Notes: generated by a model not told the origin, from the letters alone. DNA of 64,000 nucleotides from Cyprinodon diabolis (GCA_030533445.1 CM060062.1:18556164-18620163); one strand, 5' to 3'. Shown: positions 12,701-25,267, numbered from the stretch's first letter. Numbers and translations: made by a program.

Positions 12701-15700
12701 GTATGTGTAGGACTGATATGTAGGGGGGAGATTGAAGCTAGGATCATCTTGGCCCAGTTCGTCCCCTCTGGGTAAGAGCAATCCGTGGGAGGGAATCTTT
12801 AAAATACCAAACACAGCAGGTCAACAGGGGCTTTCATGGTCTTACATGTGGTCTACATGTGCTAACTTTTACTGTATTTGTTGCACAACCTGCAGTAAAC
12901 AAAAGATAGAAGCCGTGTTCCTTTATTGCCGAAGCTAATATGAACCTGGGTGACCTGTTTGCTCGTCATTGCCCGCAGGTGTCAGCCTGAACCCCATCAT
13001 CGTCTACTGCGCCACCCAAGACGAAATGGACCTGTGGTTTGGCCTTCTGAAAGAGAGCATCGAGCAGAACGGAGGCACCGCTGTCCAACCTGAAAATTAC
13101 ACCAGAGTGAGTCACAGAGGGGAAAAGTAAAGGAGTGCCCCGCTTAACTTTAAAACTTTCACAAATCAAAAAGTCGATTTCCTAACTCAAAAGCATTACT
13201 TGACTGTATTTCTTTAAATCTCACTGGCAAATTAGCTTTTGTTTCCAGCCACTCCTGATTGAACAGGATGTGTGTGTTATTGCGGTGAATCATGTAAGGC
13301 CGCTGCTGGGTCTCATTGAAACTAACTGGGAGAGGCTCGAACTACATTTTGACCCACTTTAAATTGGAGCCCAATCTCACAGGAGGTTCAAACTGGCAAA
13401 CCTGGATGTATCAGGGAATTTTAAAAAACCGAAGTAAAGGACTCTATGCCAATTTTGTTATAGAGACTGAAGTCATTGAAAGCATACTGCAGTCAGCTAC
13501 CTAACAGACATGCTGCTTATAACTTGCAAACTTTCGCAAAATGGCCTTGTTTTGGCCAGCTGGCTGGCAGTGGGCAGGAACAGGTGAGAGAAGGGCTCCA
13601 CAAAGCTTGATTATATACTGAGTTAGTCCTACACTTCCACTGGCCTATTAAAAACATTTTAAACATTGCAGTAATATGTCAGAATAGTATTATGTTAAAA
13701 CTAACTTTTAAAGAAACTTGGTATACCTTGGTAAATAGCCAGTGCCTAGCAACCGGAACATTTCTACTTGCCCAAACCTGCTCTATGATAGAAAAAAATT
13801 AACAACTCAACGTGTGACAAACAAGGCTGAACAAGAAACTAACTTCATCATGCGCTAAAAGTGAGCCGGATGGTTTGGGGGTTAAAAAAAATCTCCCAAA
13901 CATAGCTAAACAGAACTGTAGCTATTCCCTTTGTGAGATTAAACTGGGATACATGCAGCTATTTTAAAATGTTTAACACATCTCACCAGTGGTTCTAATG
14001 AATTGAATGGAAGCTGTAATTAGGCATCCACTTTTAGGTATTTGGGAGAAACATGAACTTCCAGGAATAAGATAGCAGGTAAGAAAAAATAACATAAGAA
14101 ATGCCTTTAATGTCCCTAAGGGGGATATTTGTGTGTGATAGTGGCAAATACACTTATTCAAAAGATATACACATTTATACACATAACACTTAATAATATG
14201 AAGAGAATAATCACTAACGATTTAAAAGGTTAGCTATGAAGTAGAACAGAAACAAAGAGATCAAATTAGGATTATGAATTTACTATGAATCCTATTTTTG
14301 TCTCCAATATCCTAAATTGGTAATCCTGTCTCACTTTCCTTATCTTTTTTTGTACTCTGCAGCTAAACCAGAACAAGTCAGAGGGAAGAGAGGAGCTGAG
14401 GAACTCAATCAACAGGGAGCCCATCTATGAGTGGGAGGGCTCTCAGCGGGACAGCCTGGGCCCCATCACCTACGTCACCAAAGTCCAAGTGCAGCACCTG
14501 CCCTGCCAGGTACGAGTCCACCGCTCCTTATCAGGAGTGAATCACTGCTCCCGGTCACTTTTTCTCAAAAAACACAGCGTACTGTACAGCTGACTGTAAC
14601 TTATGACACAAACACGTCTCCAAAGTGTGGGGATTTTTTTTCTTCTCATGATTAAAAGGAGGATAACATCAGCTCCAAAGCCAGGTGACTCACATAGTTT
14701 CTAAATTGCGCAACACTCTGCATTACCTCAACACAATGCAAAAAGGTGAATTAAAAGGGAGGAGTCCATATTTTTCCTTCAGAGTCTCCTTACAGTGTTT
14801 AAGGACCACAGAGTTGGCTACATGCAACTAGCTGCCAAGCATGTCTGACTCCTGCAAACAGAATCAGATAAGAGCACTATAAATATGGAGGCAGCAGTTA
14901 ATCAAAGCAGTAGTCCTGACACGTCTTGCATGAATACCAGTTAATTCTTCATGGGAAGCGGCGGCAACCCTATTGAAGTGATTTAGGGCCTGGGTGTGTG
15001 AGAGGCATTTGCTCGGCACACAGAGCGACTCAACTCACCTCACAGCTGGAATGTCAGCTGTCTGTCCAGAGACACGCCCTCCACAAGGGAAAGGAAACAT
15101 AAACTCCGCCGGTCCACCGCACCTTAAAATGCCCTGTGAACTGGTTCGACCTGAGAGCTCTCTGGGAACTCTGTAGAGTATTAAATGATAAACCCTGTTA
15201 TTCTTTTTCATTGTTTGCTACAGATCTCTATGTCTTATCTTTCTTGGAGTTCTCAGGGTTTGTTCCCTTGAGAATAATTTTAAAAAACTGTTTATCTTTC
15301 ATAACCATAAAGCTGCAGTGTAGGACTTTTTTTTAATTTAAAGCACTGTTAAAAGGTATGAAAAAAATATGTTTTTCATGCAGAAGATAACACTCCATGC
15401 TAGTGAAAATCGGGATTAGCAGAAGCGTAGCAAGAAAATCCTTATAAGGGTGGCCAGGCACTAAGCAATGTACACTGAGGGGTGGCGGAAAGTTGATAGG
15501 CGCCAGAACCTCAGGGTCAATCTACACTGTTCCAACAGAAAAATGAACGAGCATAACATCCATATTTTCTAAATAAAGACAAACTATACTTTCCTACAGC
15601 CTTTGATAACAAATAGACACATTTAAACATCTGTGCTTTCTAGATAAAAGGTATAGTGGATAAAATTCTTCCAGCTTTGAGTTCTGGGGCGAACATCTTT

Positions 15701-18700
15701 TTCATTGTCATTACTTACATACTTTTATCAGCAATCATTCAGGATAAATTTACAATTTTAAATTTACAAGTACTAATATCTACATAAATTGATTGTTAAG
15801 TTTTTATTAAAATAGTTATTTATCTATGATTTCACTGAAGACTCTTATATGACTTTCAGAGACACATCATTTTCTCTTTACCTCTTATAACACAAAATTT
15901 AGTTCTGAAAAGAGCATGAATTATCATCTTCAATGAGAGTATATTAATGTGCATAATTGACCATATTGTTTTTGTTGAAAACTAATTGTTAATATATTAA
16001 AATGTTTTGAATATTCCACTTGAGAGTATTACTGCTGCCACCATCTGTATTAGAGGGAAAAAAATGGTAGGGGTTGCCAATGATAGACTAAGGGCCACCC
16101 CTGGCCCCCCATCTAGCTCCACCCCTGTGGATTAGTTACCAGAGTTTAACAGCTGGAACTGTCGAATCCAAAGTGGAGTATTATCAACTCTAATTTAAAT
16201 TAAAACACCACAGCATATTATAATTTATGTATTTTCATTTTATTAGAGGTTCTTTTTAAATATTATTAAAGGGTTAATATCCTACACACAGTAACTCCTA
16301 TAGTTTCTTAATTAATAACTGACATAAATTAGACAGGCAGAAGCTAATGGTTAGCTAATAGTGGTCCTTAGCTTTAATTGGTTTTATTAGCTTAAGCTAG
16401 CTGCTAGCTTACTATGATCATTATGTAGTATTAATTTAGATTAGTTCGTCTTATCAGGTGAAGCTAATAGCTAGCAAACGAGGGTTTTATTTAGTTCTTA
16501 TTCTAATTAGCTGAAGCTAACGGCTAGCTCAAAACAGATTCTTGGAAAAATTCTGACTGGTTTATGAAAAAGACATAGCATATGTCAATTCTTATATTTT
16601 TTGAAATATTTGTATTGAGTGTTCGATTATACAGCTGGTTATTGGAGGTCAGAATCAGAGCAGCACTGATGATCTTCCCGTATACAGTATCAAGCATTTC
16701 CTGACAGAGTAGCAGTCTGATATAAAGCAATGCAAAAAAACATTGCAACAATTTTAAATCGTTTTAAACTATACTGTTTTATTGACTTCTACATAACTTT
16801 CCATCCATTTTCAGTTAGTTACTCTGACTGAAAGCTTTTTACATCTTCTGCCCTACATCTTTAACACAGGAAGACTATTGGTGGCCCGTTGGGCTGTCAT
16901 CACAGCAATATACCAAGCTGTGTTTACCTTGACTATTATGACTTTGGGTTGTTAGACATCAGATAGACATCTGCCAAGGTTTTTGTCCATCTTGTTTAAG
17001 CCTTTAAGTTTTACACTTAGGATTACATTTAGAGGTTTTTCCACAGTAGGCACGGTATAACCGGCTGAATCATTTGGATATAACATGGATCTATCTCTTT
17101 AAAACTGCAACACAGACAGGAAAGAAATCAGCTGATTTCTAAAGTAGACAGTACAAATATCAGATATTCTAAAAACAACCTAGAAAAACACTGAAACTTG
17201 AAATTTATTGCATGATGAAATGATAACCTACAGTAAAACTGCAAGTGTTTGATTATTATCGTAACTTCACAGGAACAGGATGACAGATTGCTGGTGATGT
17301 ACCCTTCGACCCTAATCTTCTTATCAGAGGAGAGCAATGGGCTCTTCTATAAGGTACTGTTCTCGTCCTTATGGCCTTCTGCTTGTAGATTGTGTTCCCA
17401 TTACTCTGTATGTGTTTGCATAAAGCAGTTATGTTAAAGTGTTCCTCTGATTACAGGGCAAACTTCCACTCAACATGATTACAGTAACAACTCCCTGTCA
17501 GGACGTCAAGCCCAACACCTTTAGGATTGAAGGTAGGAGCGCTGAATCAGTGTGCATTATGATGTCTGTTTCATGCTAAGTGGCCCTCTTGAATCTTCTT
17601 GCGTCACAGAGTGCAACCCGTCTATGAATGAGAAGGGTTTTTTTTCTGCCTGTTGAATAATGTTCATGCTGTTGCACATTCCAGTGAGCAAGCAGACCGA
17701 ATGATGGGCTTTGTTCCTCCATCCTCTCTTCACAGGCAAGCTGATCAACCCCATAGTGGTGTCCTGTTTGGACAGGACAGAGTTCTACGACTGGATCCAG
17801 CAGTTCAAAGCTGCTGACGTCCCTGTTGTCAGCCCCCCACCCCCCGTCTATGACATCATTTACACGCCAACAAACACAGAGGTGAGGGCTGTTCGCTTTC
17901 TCTCACAGAGAAAAATGGATGTCAGGCTGTCCACAGCTGATCATTATTGTAAAGATCTGCCCTCAGCTCAACTACTGGTGGCAGATATGGATCTATATGG
18001 TGGTGATAGGGTTATGGGTAGCGTGTGCTGAGGCCTTTTTACCCTGTCAGACTTTTTAAATATCGATAAATGACATGCCCTCCTGCAGGCTGTCACAGAC
18101 CATGCAGAAATTCATAGGAATACCAAATGAAAAATTTCTCAAACTTTTCCATGTACTAACCTCACTCTGTGTAACTGTAGGGTAGGATTGTGGGATTAGA
18201 TGTTTTATTCATGGATATTTTCAGACAAATAATTCGGCCACACCAACAGTTCACATTTGAATTTAATTTGAATTAATCACTTATTTTGAAAATAAAGAAA
18301 CCTCATTTTCTGGTTAGATTACTTCAAGTTTCCTTCTCTATAATTGAACCTCATAGTTATAGACAGAAAGATAAGGAGGTTTTGTTTGCTGCAGCTCTGC
18401 TTGGAGAATTAAGAGAGAATATTTTAAGCAGGTTTTGTGTATTTATATGTAAGTAAAAGATTGCATTTTTGTGTCTCCAGCAAACGACAAAGTTTGACAG
18501 ATGGAGTGGAAACAGCCAGGGGAGAGTGGAGTCTCTCAGATACAGCCAGCCGCCAAGTGGACGCGGGTCCTTAAACCTTCAGCTACCAGTTCATGAGGAA
18601 AACCCCATGTCTCCTGGATACGCCGAACCTCTCTGTGTAAGGCAACATTTTCCCAAGCAAATGAACAAAATACCAGAAGTTATTAAACTTAGGCTATGAT

Positions 18701-21700
18701 TTGTTATTTGTATTTTGAAATATTCAGATAAGTTTGCTCCTAGAGGATAAAGCTAATGGCCTAGGTGAGAGAGAACAATTTAACAATTGAACAAAGCAGA
18801 TGTCTACTGTCTCTGAACAGCTTCAATGCAAAAAACCAAAACAAAACAGCATGGTGGTTTATGGGTTCCACCTCTTACCTTAATTTCCTGTGTAAATATT
18901 CATCTGCCTCAGCCTCTATAATAGCCCAGTGCAAACGTGAAAATAGTTTGAGATTTGCATGAACTATATATTGGTAGTCCCTATGGGGTTTGGATCCTAG
19001 TTGCGTCAGGAGGGATGTTAAAACTTTGCCAAGTCTGTGAGCTAAACTCAACGACTTAATATGGCGACACCTGAAAATGGGAGCAGCAGAAAGGATAAAA
19101 AGAAAGCTTTCATTAGAGAATGAATTGAAAATCCTAAATTAACTATTTGAAAGTATTGAACTAATAAAACAAATAAGAAATAATGATGATGGAGTTAGTG
19201 GCTGGCATAAAATTCTGTGAAGTAAATTAAGTCTTTTATCAAATAAATGATCAAACAAGAGTTAAGCCCCAAATAATCCTGATACTGACAGAAAGCCCAA
19301 ACTTGGAAAATCACTTTCAGATGTTCTTGTTAAAGTTCTAAATCAGCAGAAAAAGTCTGATGGTAAACTTCTTGGTTCTATTTGAAGTCCTAAAGATCTC
19401 TGAATTATCAGGTCCTCTGACCAAACTCCCCCAGAAGAGGATCCTCCCGCCCGTCCAATTATCTTAAAAAGAGGGCAGAGTGCCCAGAAGTAATGTGCTG
19501 CTAAACTTTTGACCTTAACCAGCCATCTTCCAATTAATTTAATGGATGGTTTTCTTATTCTAAAATGACTTGTTATATATAAAAAAAAGCAATAATACTC
19601 CTGCTGGTGTCGGAAAAGTTTCATGGCTGACTCTTCCTGCTGGATGTGGTTGTTGTTTCTTACAGTACAGCTCCAGTCGCCCATCCTCAGTCGAGACAAC
19701 CCGCCTGGGCAGCAGGACCAACAGCGTGTCCTCCCAAAACAGACCAGATCGTGACCATAGACCTCTGTCGCTGCGCTACTCCTCTCCGCAGCAAGGCTCC
19801 TACCTGCAGCCTGCAGAGAGCTCCCAATTGTCTCAGATCTACAGCACTCCCTACTACGCCCTGCACCACGCCAGCCCACAACGGCTGGAGAAAGCCCCAC
19901 TCATAAAGGTAAGTCAATTTGGCGTCAAGCTCGATAATCAAATACTCCCTTTGCAACCGTTGCCTAGCTTTACATGCCATAAAGCAACTGAAATAGAAAC
20001 CAGCAAGCTCATGGGAGGGTTCATCTGATGGGGTTAACAGATGGGATTAATACAAAGTGGGGTTGAAAGATCAATCAACTTAATGATGCATATGTCTTAA
20101 TACCCATTAGGATTTATAAACAAAGTGTAACCTAACCTGTTTTCAGATTAGGCAAATCCACCTGATACTTTCTGCTTTTTTAAACACACTTTGATTCTGT
20201 TTGGATCAGTCTAACAGCTGGAGCACACCGCAGACGTCCCTGAACTACCCACTAAGCACTAGCCAACGTCACTCAGACCTGTGCGCCCCACGTCAGCCTT
20301 TGTCTCCTCTCTACGATGAGCCATGCACCCCAGAGATCTTCAGCCTGGAGGAGGCCAGGCCAGTGGTAAGTGGGTCAACGACACTGGATATTTAGTTTCT
20401 TCTTACACCTTAACAGAATGATACCAACAAACCTAGGCACATTGTCAGTGCTGCAAATGTTTTCTCTCAAATCTTTCACAAGATAAATGTTAGACGTTAA
20501 CAATATTTGAGTATGAGCACATTTATTTAGCTGTTTGTGTCTCTTTCAGCAGCAGAGCTGGAACAAACCGATCCAGCACCACCAACCGGACACACATCAA
20601 CTTCCCTCCTCTTTCCAGCTGCGTACTCCCCCCATGGGCAGACGCACCAGAAGAAGCCTGGTCCTGGCCAACACCAAGGCTACGTCCTTCGACATGGAAA
20701 TGCCTCAAAGTGAAGAAGAGCAGAGAGCAGAGGCTGTGTCGAGGCTGAAGCTCCTGCCGATGCCCTGCCAAGTTCAAGAGCAGGTGAGGGAGCACAGAGG
20801 TCCACACTTCCCAGGAAACTCCAGCTTCTGGAACGCTGGGCTTCAAAGAGAAATGCCTGCGCACTATGAGCGAGTGGAGCTAGTTTATATACTTTTGCTG
20901 AAGCGATATTTGAACAGATGCTATTTATGAAAGACCATGATGGTTGTTTGTTGTAGTTTCACATGGAGTTACTTTTTTTCTGTTTCCCCATCTACTGACA
21001 GATGCCTCTCCCTTCATGCTCTCAGAGGAACATCTCTCACATGCCATATGGTTACTCACCAGGTACGGACTTATGAAACCTTTCTTCCTGCTTTACCTCA
21101 GCAGTTCAGCTGTGCTCAAAGTTTGCAAAACTCTCTAGAACTTCAACTCATTTTGTGCAAGTTGAGGCACATACATCATGTGTTTTATTGGTTTTAATCA
21201 TTTAACTTCCCTTTGGGATTATAAAGTGCGAAAGTAAGGCTACGTTCACACTGGAACCTGAAGTGACCCAAATCCAATTTGTTTTGCACAAATGCGACCT
21301 GGATCTGATGTTTTCATGGCAGAGATCCTATTTTTTCCAATCCGACCCAGGCCACTTGGCTATGTGCTCCTGAATCCGATGTGAATCTGATCTTTTCAAA
21401 TGCGACCTGCATGTGAACGATCAGGTTGCATTCATTCGACCTGAACGCCATTAGTAACTGACATAGGTCACTATTCTGCTTCTTGCTACACAGAAGCGGC
21501 AAGAAAAACAAACACCATGGTGGGGGATGATGCAGAGAGCAGTATTTTTTTTCCCATCTTGAAAAGATTGAGGTTTTAAGGTTTGTAAAGACTAGATGCG
21601 CTCCAGCACTACATCCATGTTTACTTCCCTAAACATGAAGCATGCTGGCTTGTGACTTCATTACGTCCTCTATTGCACATGTGGGACACTTAAACTGAAT

Positions 21701-23475
21701 GAATGCAGTTCACACAGGAGATCACATACAAGTCGCATATACCTTAAAAACACAATCTTTTCAGTATGGTTAAACATAATTCCTGCTCTCCGTGTTATCA
21801 GTAGTGTTAAGCCAATGCCATTTTTTGGCCCCGATACCGATACCCGATACCTGGCTGTGCAGTATACCGATACCAGTATCGGACGGGGTGCCGATACTGC
21901 CCTAAAATGGTGGTATCGGTATCGGTGAGTACCAACAAATAGGGCACCGATACCATTTTGAGAGCCATAAGTTTATTCAACTATTGTCACCCACTCCTGG
22001 TAGGCAATAAAAACTTTTTATTTTTATTATACAGTAGAACTTTTTATCAAAAAGTTCTACTGGATTCACTTTGTATTAGATATTTTCCTGCTTCACAAAG
22101 GTAGGCAGAAGCTTGACAAAGCCATGATGGCAATTATTTTACATTATTATGGTATCGGTATCGGCCGATACTGCACAGCCAGGTATGGGGTATCGCTATC
22201 GGGCTTGACAAAGCCATGATGGCAATTATTTTACATTATTATGGTATCGGTATCGGCCGATACTGCACAGCCAGGTATGGGGTATCGCTATCGGGCTTGA
22301 CAAAGCCATGATGGAAATTATTTTACATTATTATGGTATCGGTATCGGCCGATACTGCACAGCCAGGTATGGGGTATCGCTATCGGGGCCAAAAAATGGC
22401 ATCGGCGCAACACTAGTTGCAAGATACCAAACCTCAAGGAGTGGAATTGAGGAACCCAATTTTAAAGGGTTAACTCTGTGAGGCTCAGTAGAAACAAAAT
22501 CATGCTACACTTTCCAGATTTTGCTTTGTAGAATATTTCTAAAAATATTTTATCTTTGCCTTCCACTAATATGTGTTGGTCTAAGACATAAAATCTGTAG
22601 CCGTAGAAACACAAAAGGGGAAAAAGGTCAAGGCACAACATGTGCGCAATAAAAGGCGTTGACAAAGGTGTTCTTTTTGGTGATTGGTCCGAAAAAAACA
22701 GACACAATCATTGATCCTCTTTAAGCCTAACCGCAGACAAAACATGATTTATGGAAGTCAGCACCATAAAAACCACCTCAAAACATCACTTAGACTCACT
22801 AAAAGGCTTATTTGATGTTGGACGTACTCTGGTTGGATTGTTGGAGCTGTAGCTTCTTTCAGCAAGTTGACAGATGTTGGAGGGTAACAGGAGTGAAGGT
22901 ACATTAAGGGTGCATAATGTACCCTTGGAAAGGGGCCTAATTGTGCCTTGTTCCAAGATTAAGATCAATGTTCAGACATGATATACATCTTTGTGACTGA
23001 CAGCACACAACTGAACCCACTGACAGGATTTTATTGAAAAGAAATACCTCTACAAGGTGCTGACATGTGATTTCATTCCTCAACTTGCATTATGATGTAT
23101 TATTAGAAGAGAACCTTAGTCTAAGTAACAACGATGAAGGTTAGGCATGTTACACTACAGGATTTACTCTGAGGATGTAGTTTGAAACAAGACAGCAATA
23201 AACCTGCTCTAGGACTTTGTCCAAGTTTTTACAATCAGGGGAAAGTTAACTGAAAACTAACCGCCTCTGTCTTTTCTCTCGCCTCTTTAGATCGCCATTC
23301 CTACCTCGAACCCACGGACCCAGATGACCAGGAAGTGGACTATGACAACATTTGGGAGTACGACGGTGAGACTGGAATGATTCAGCCGGCTTGTGGAATT
23401 TCGACACAGTGGACAGGATTAGACTTTGGGGCCCGGGGCCTTGGTCCCATGGCAACTCGCCAGAGATGGTCGTAA
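6749..23475 (+). CDS. plekhn1: Pleckstrin homology domain-containing family N member 1 (16 coding exons)
   Basis: Joined coding exons: 6749-6822, 8995-9085, 9241-9402, 10054-10134, 11336-11426, 12979-13106, 14363-14509, 17273-17353, 17457-17532, 17736-17881, 18481-18636, 19666-19908, 20210-20365, 20550-20783, 21002-21062, 23291-23475. All junctions are GT-AG and keep one open frame of 2112 nt (703 aa; human is about 610-660). The start has a strong Kozak context (A at -3, G at +4). The protein opens MGSSISC, an N-myristoylation/palmitoylation signal like the mammalian one. PH-like domain 1 covers about residues 92-200 (motif DCYLDLF, closing-helix Trp186). PH-like domain 2 covers about 250-340 (Trp330). 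A Ser/Pro/Gln-rich, probably disordered tail follows, then an acidic YDNIWEYD motif. Mammalian PLEKHN1 (CLPABP) binds cardiolipin and phosphatidic acid. The gene converges on PERM1, as in mammals. The last exon contains a possible internal donor, so the C-terminus is the least certain part. Confidence 0.93.
6823..8994 (+). other. plekhn1: plekhn1 intron 1
   Basis: A 2.2-kb intron with donor GTAAGA and acceptor region GAGCAGCAG. No repeat or alternative exon is recognised. First introns often hold enhancers, but no clear motif cluster was found. Confidence 0.7.
11427..12978 (+). other. plekhn1: plekhn1 intron 5
   Basis: A 1.55-kb intron with donor GTAAGA. Nothing recognised inside. Confidence 0.75.
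13107..14362 (+). other. plekhn1: plekhn1 intron 6
   Basis: A 1.26-kb intron with donor GTGAGT and acceptor CTCTGCAG. Nothing recognised inside. Confidence 0.75.
15420..16127. mobile_element. hAT-type element in plekhn1 intron 7 (708 bp)
   Basis: The left end is CAGAAGCGTAGC; the right end GCTCCACCCCTG gives CAGGGGTGGAGC when inverted. Flanks GGGATTAG (15412-15419) and TGGATTAG (16128-16135) match at 7 of 8 positions. Subterminal GGGTGGC/GCCACCC motifs resemble those of the element at 53643-55623, so the two may be related. No transposase. Confidence 0.72.
16341..16529. repeat. GCTAGC-rich diverged minisatellite in plekhn1 intron 7
   Basis: An AAGCTAAYGGYTAGC-like core occurs at 16341, 16394, 16461 and 16514 (spacings 53, 67 and 53). 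T-rich linkers such as TTTTATTTAGTTCTTA lie between. Palindromic GCTAGC sits in most units. Confidence 0.6.
21237..21760. repeat. Probable degraded DNA transposon in plekhn1 intron 15
   Basis: It starts AAGGCTACGTTCACACTGG, a familiar fish transposon-end type, and has repeated internal ATGTGAACG/TGCGACCTG pieces. A possible inverse end (GCAGTTCACACAGG) occurs near 21706. Boundaries are uncertain and no duplication is visible. Confidence 0.45.
21802..22415. mobile_element. hAT-type MITE, copy 2 (614 bp), same family, with internal amplification
   Basis: It lies in plekhn1 intron 15. The right end is the same GCAACACTA; the left end TAGTGTTAA has decayed. Flanking octamers GTTATCAG and GTTGCAAG agree at 5 of 8 positions. 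It is longer than the copy at 5165-5505 because of a 3 x 92 bp internal array and a short extra segment near 22017-22060. Confidence 0.82.
22111..22386. repeat. Three tandem 92-bp units inside a hAT MITE
   Basis: Units begin with GCTTGACAAAGCCATGATGG at 22111, 22203 and 22295, an exact 92-bp period. Each contains the subterminal GGTATCGGTATCGGCCGATAC block. The units are nearly identical, so the amplification is younger than the divergence of the element's left end. Confidence 0.9.
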
Positions 23476-24080
23476 AACAAAACAAAAGGCCGGCGCTCGT
23501 CTGGACGTGCTCAAACATCAGATCACTATCAGAGGGATAATAAAAGCCAACGGTTGCAGCTATAGCTGCTGCTGGTGTGTACAGAGTAAAGCAACAAACC
23601 TGAGGAAGTGCTTCGTCAGATGTTAGTCGAGTCGAGGACAGAATGGAGAGTGCGAAAGGAAAGAAAACAGTTCGACAGCGACAGACACGTTTTATTTGTC
23701 TGGTTCATATGAAGCATTTAAGACTGAAGTGTACAGTGCATCGTGTGTAGCTTTATTATTATTATTTTCTATTCATTATTTAATTGACTCATTTGCATTT
23801 TTTTCAGGAGTCGCTCATAAACTTATGTTTAATGTTGTTTCTAAATTAAATCATTCCATTGCAGCTTTTTTTTGGTGAACAGTAAGTTAGTATGTTTTTT
23901 TAAATGTTGTTAATAAAGATAGCTGCGTTCTTAACAGAAATAGATGTGGCTACAACCGATTGACCTAAAGGTGCTAATATTGTAACTATGACCCCACCCC
24001 TTTGCTCTGTAAATGTTTTACTTTTGTATTCTGGTGTTTTTTTTTAATTATTATTATTTGAAATAAAAAAATTGGATACA
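23476..24080 (+). other. plekhn1: plekhn1 3' UTR with two polyadenylation signals
   Basis: The region after the TAA at 23473-23475 is AT-rich and non-coding. It contains AATAAA at 23912-23917 and again at 24062-24067, the second followed by T-rich sequence. Either could set the mRNA end. Both precede the TCTG microsatellite, so the transcript probably ends before that repeat. Confidence 0.6.
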
Positions 24081-24290
24081 TACTTTTAGGTTTATCTCTG
24101 TTTATTTTCAAAATGTTATTTTTTTTTATCAAAATATTGTTTATTTAAAGGGATACAAAATTATGAGAATCTCAATTTCTAAAGAGTTTTACCTTATTCT
24201 TTAATACATCCTGGTTTCAACTCCTCTCTGTTTGATATCCCCCTTTGCTGAGGTAATCAACAAGACAACCTTTCTGTCTGGGTTTATGCC

Positions 24291-24593
24291 TGTGTTTCTT
24301 TCTGTTTCTGTCTGTTTCTTTCTTTTTCTGTATGTGTTTCTGTCTGTCTGTCTGTCTGTCTTTCTATCTGTGTTTCTGTCTGTGCTTCTGTCTGTCTGTC
24401 TGTGCTTCTGTCTGTCTGTGTTTCTGTCTGTCTGTCTGTGTTTCTATCTGTCTGTGTTTCTGTCTGTCTGTCTGTCTGTGTTTCTGTCTGTCTGTCTGTG
24501 TTTCTGTCTGTCTGTCTGTGTTTCTATCTGTCTGTGCTTCTGTCTGTCTGTGTTTCTGTCTGTCTGTCCGTATTTGTGTCAGTCTGTCTGTGA
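24291..24593 (+). repeat. TCTG microsatellite, about 300 bp
   Basis: TCTG repeats are broken by TGTTTCTG, TGCTTCTG and CTATCTG variants, which create a higher-order pattern. Open frames of Cys, Leu, Ser and Val across it are artefacts of the repeat. Confidence 0.95.
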
Positions 24594-24961
24594 CAGCAAA
24601 CCAGAGGGTGACAGCAGTGACTACGTTGTTGGTTTGTTAAGAAAAGTTAGCAGGAATTGAAAACTCAGGAATGGATTTTATGGAAATGTTTTAAGAGAGG
24701 GGTGTATCTTGCCAAGGAACAATTAATTTAAATGTGGTAATGATCCAGATTGTGTGAGTTTCAGCTATAGGTGTGTAGGAAACCATTGCTACTTGGCAGA
24801 GGTCTGCACTCTCTGAGTGCTTTTCCAGTTTCTGCATGCTGTCCTGGTGTGTGGCTGGGTTCTCTCTGTGTGCTCCAGCTTCCTAATGATTTTCCAAAAC
24901 AACTACTTGTGGAGTAATTCTAGATTAGCCTTGCGTCTGAGGGCATTTTTTTACCCGCTTT

Positions 24962-25137
24962 TATTGTCCTTGCACTCTCAGAAGTATAGAGCAACGAAAT
25001 TCACACCCTGCATTTAACCCATCCCCTTGGGAAGCAGTGAACTGCCATCGTGGGGCTCCCTAGGAGCAGTGTGGGGTTAAGGCTCAATCCAACCTCTGGA
25101 TTCCAAGCGCAATGCCCTAACCACTAGGCCGCCACTT
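24962..25137 (-). repeat. tRNA-derived SINE, copy with internal deletion
   Basis: Read on the minus strand, the head GTGGCGGCCTAGTGGTTAGG looks like a tRNA A box region. It shares the ACCCCACACTGCT, CCCCACGATGGCAG and CCAAGGGGATGGGTTAA blocks with the copy at 5594-5813. About 60 bp between the B-box region and the body are missing. Confidence 0.65.
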
Positions 25138-25267
25138 CCCTGGGTATGTGTGGTTTTCATGTCCAATGTCTCTCTTCTCACATTGTTACTCCTGGTATGG
25201 AGGATGGAAAGAGGCCTGAACAGTGTGTTCATCAGTTTAAGTAAAAAAAAATACATAAATAAAAAAT

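Noticed and set aside
19343..19900. 185-aa open frame on the minus strand
   Set aside because: It is antisense to plekhn1 exon 12 and its flanking intron. The plus strand has proper splice sites and conserved frame.
24232..24660. Open frames of 142, 102 and 63 aa rich in Cys, Leu, Ser and Val
   Set aside because: They are translations of the TCTG microsatellite in three frames. No start context and no conserved protein.
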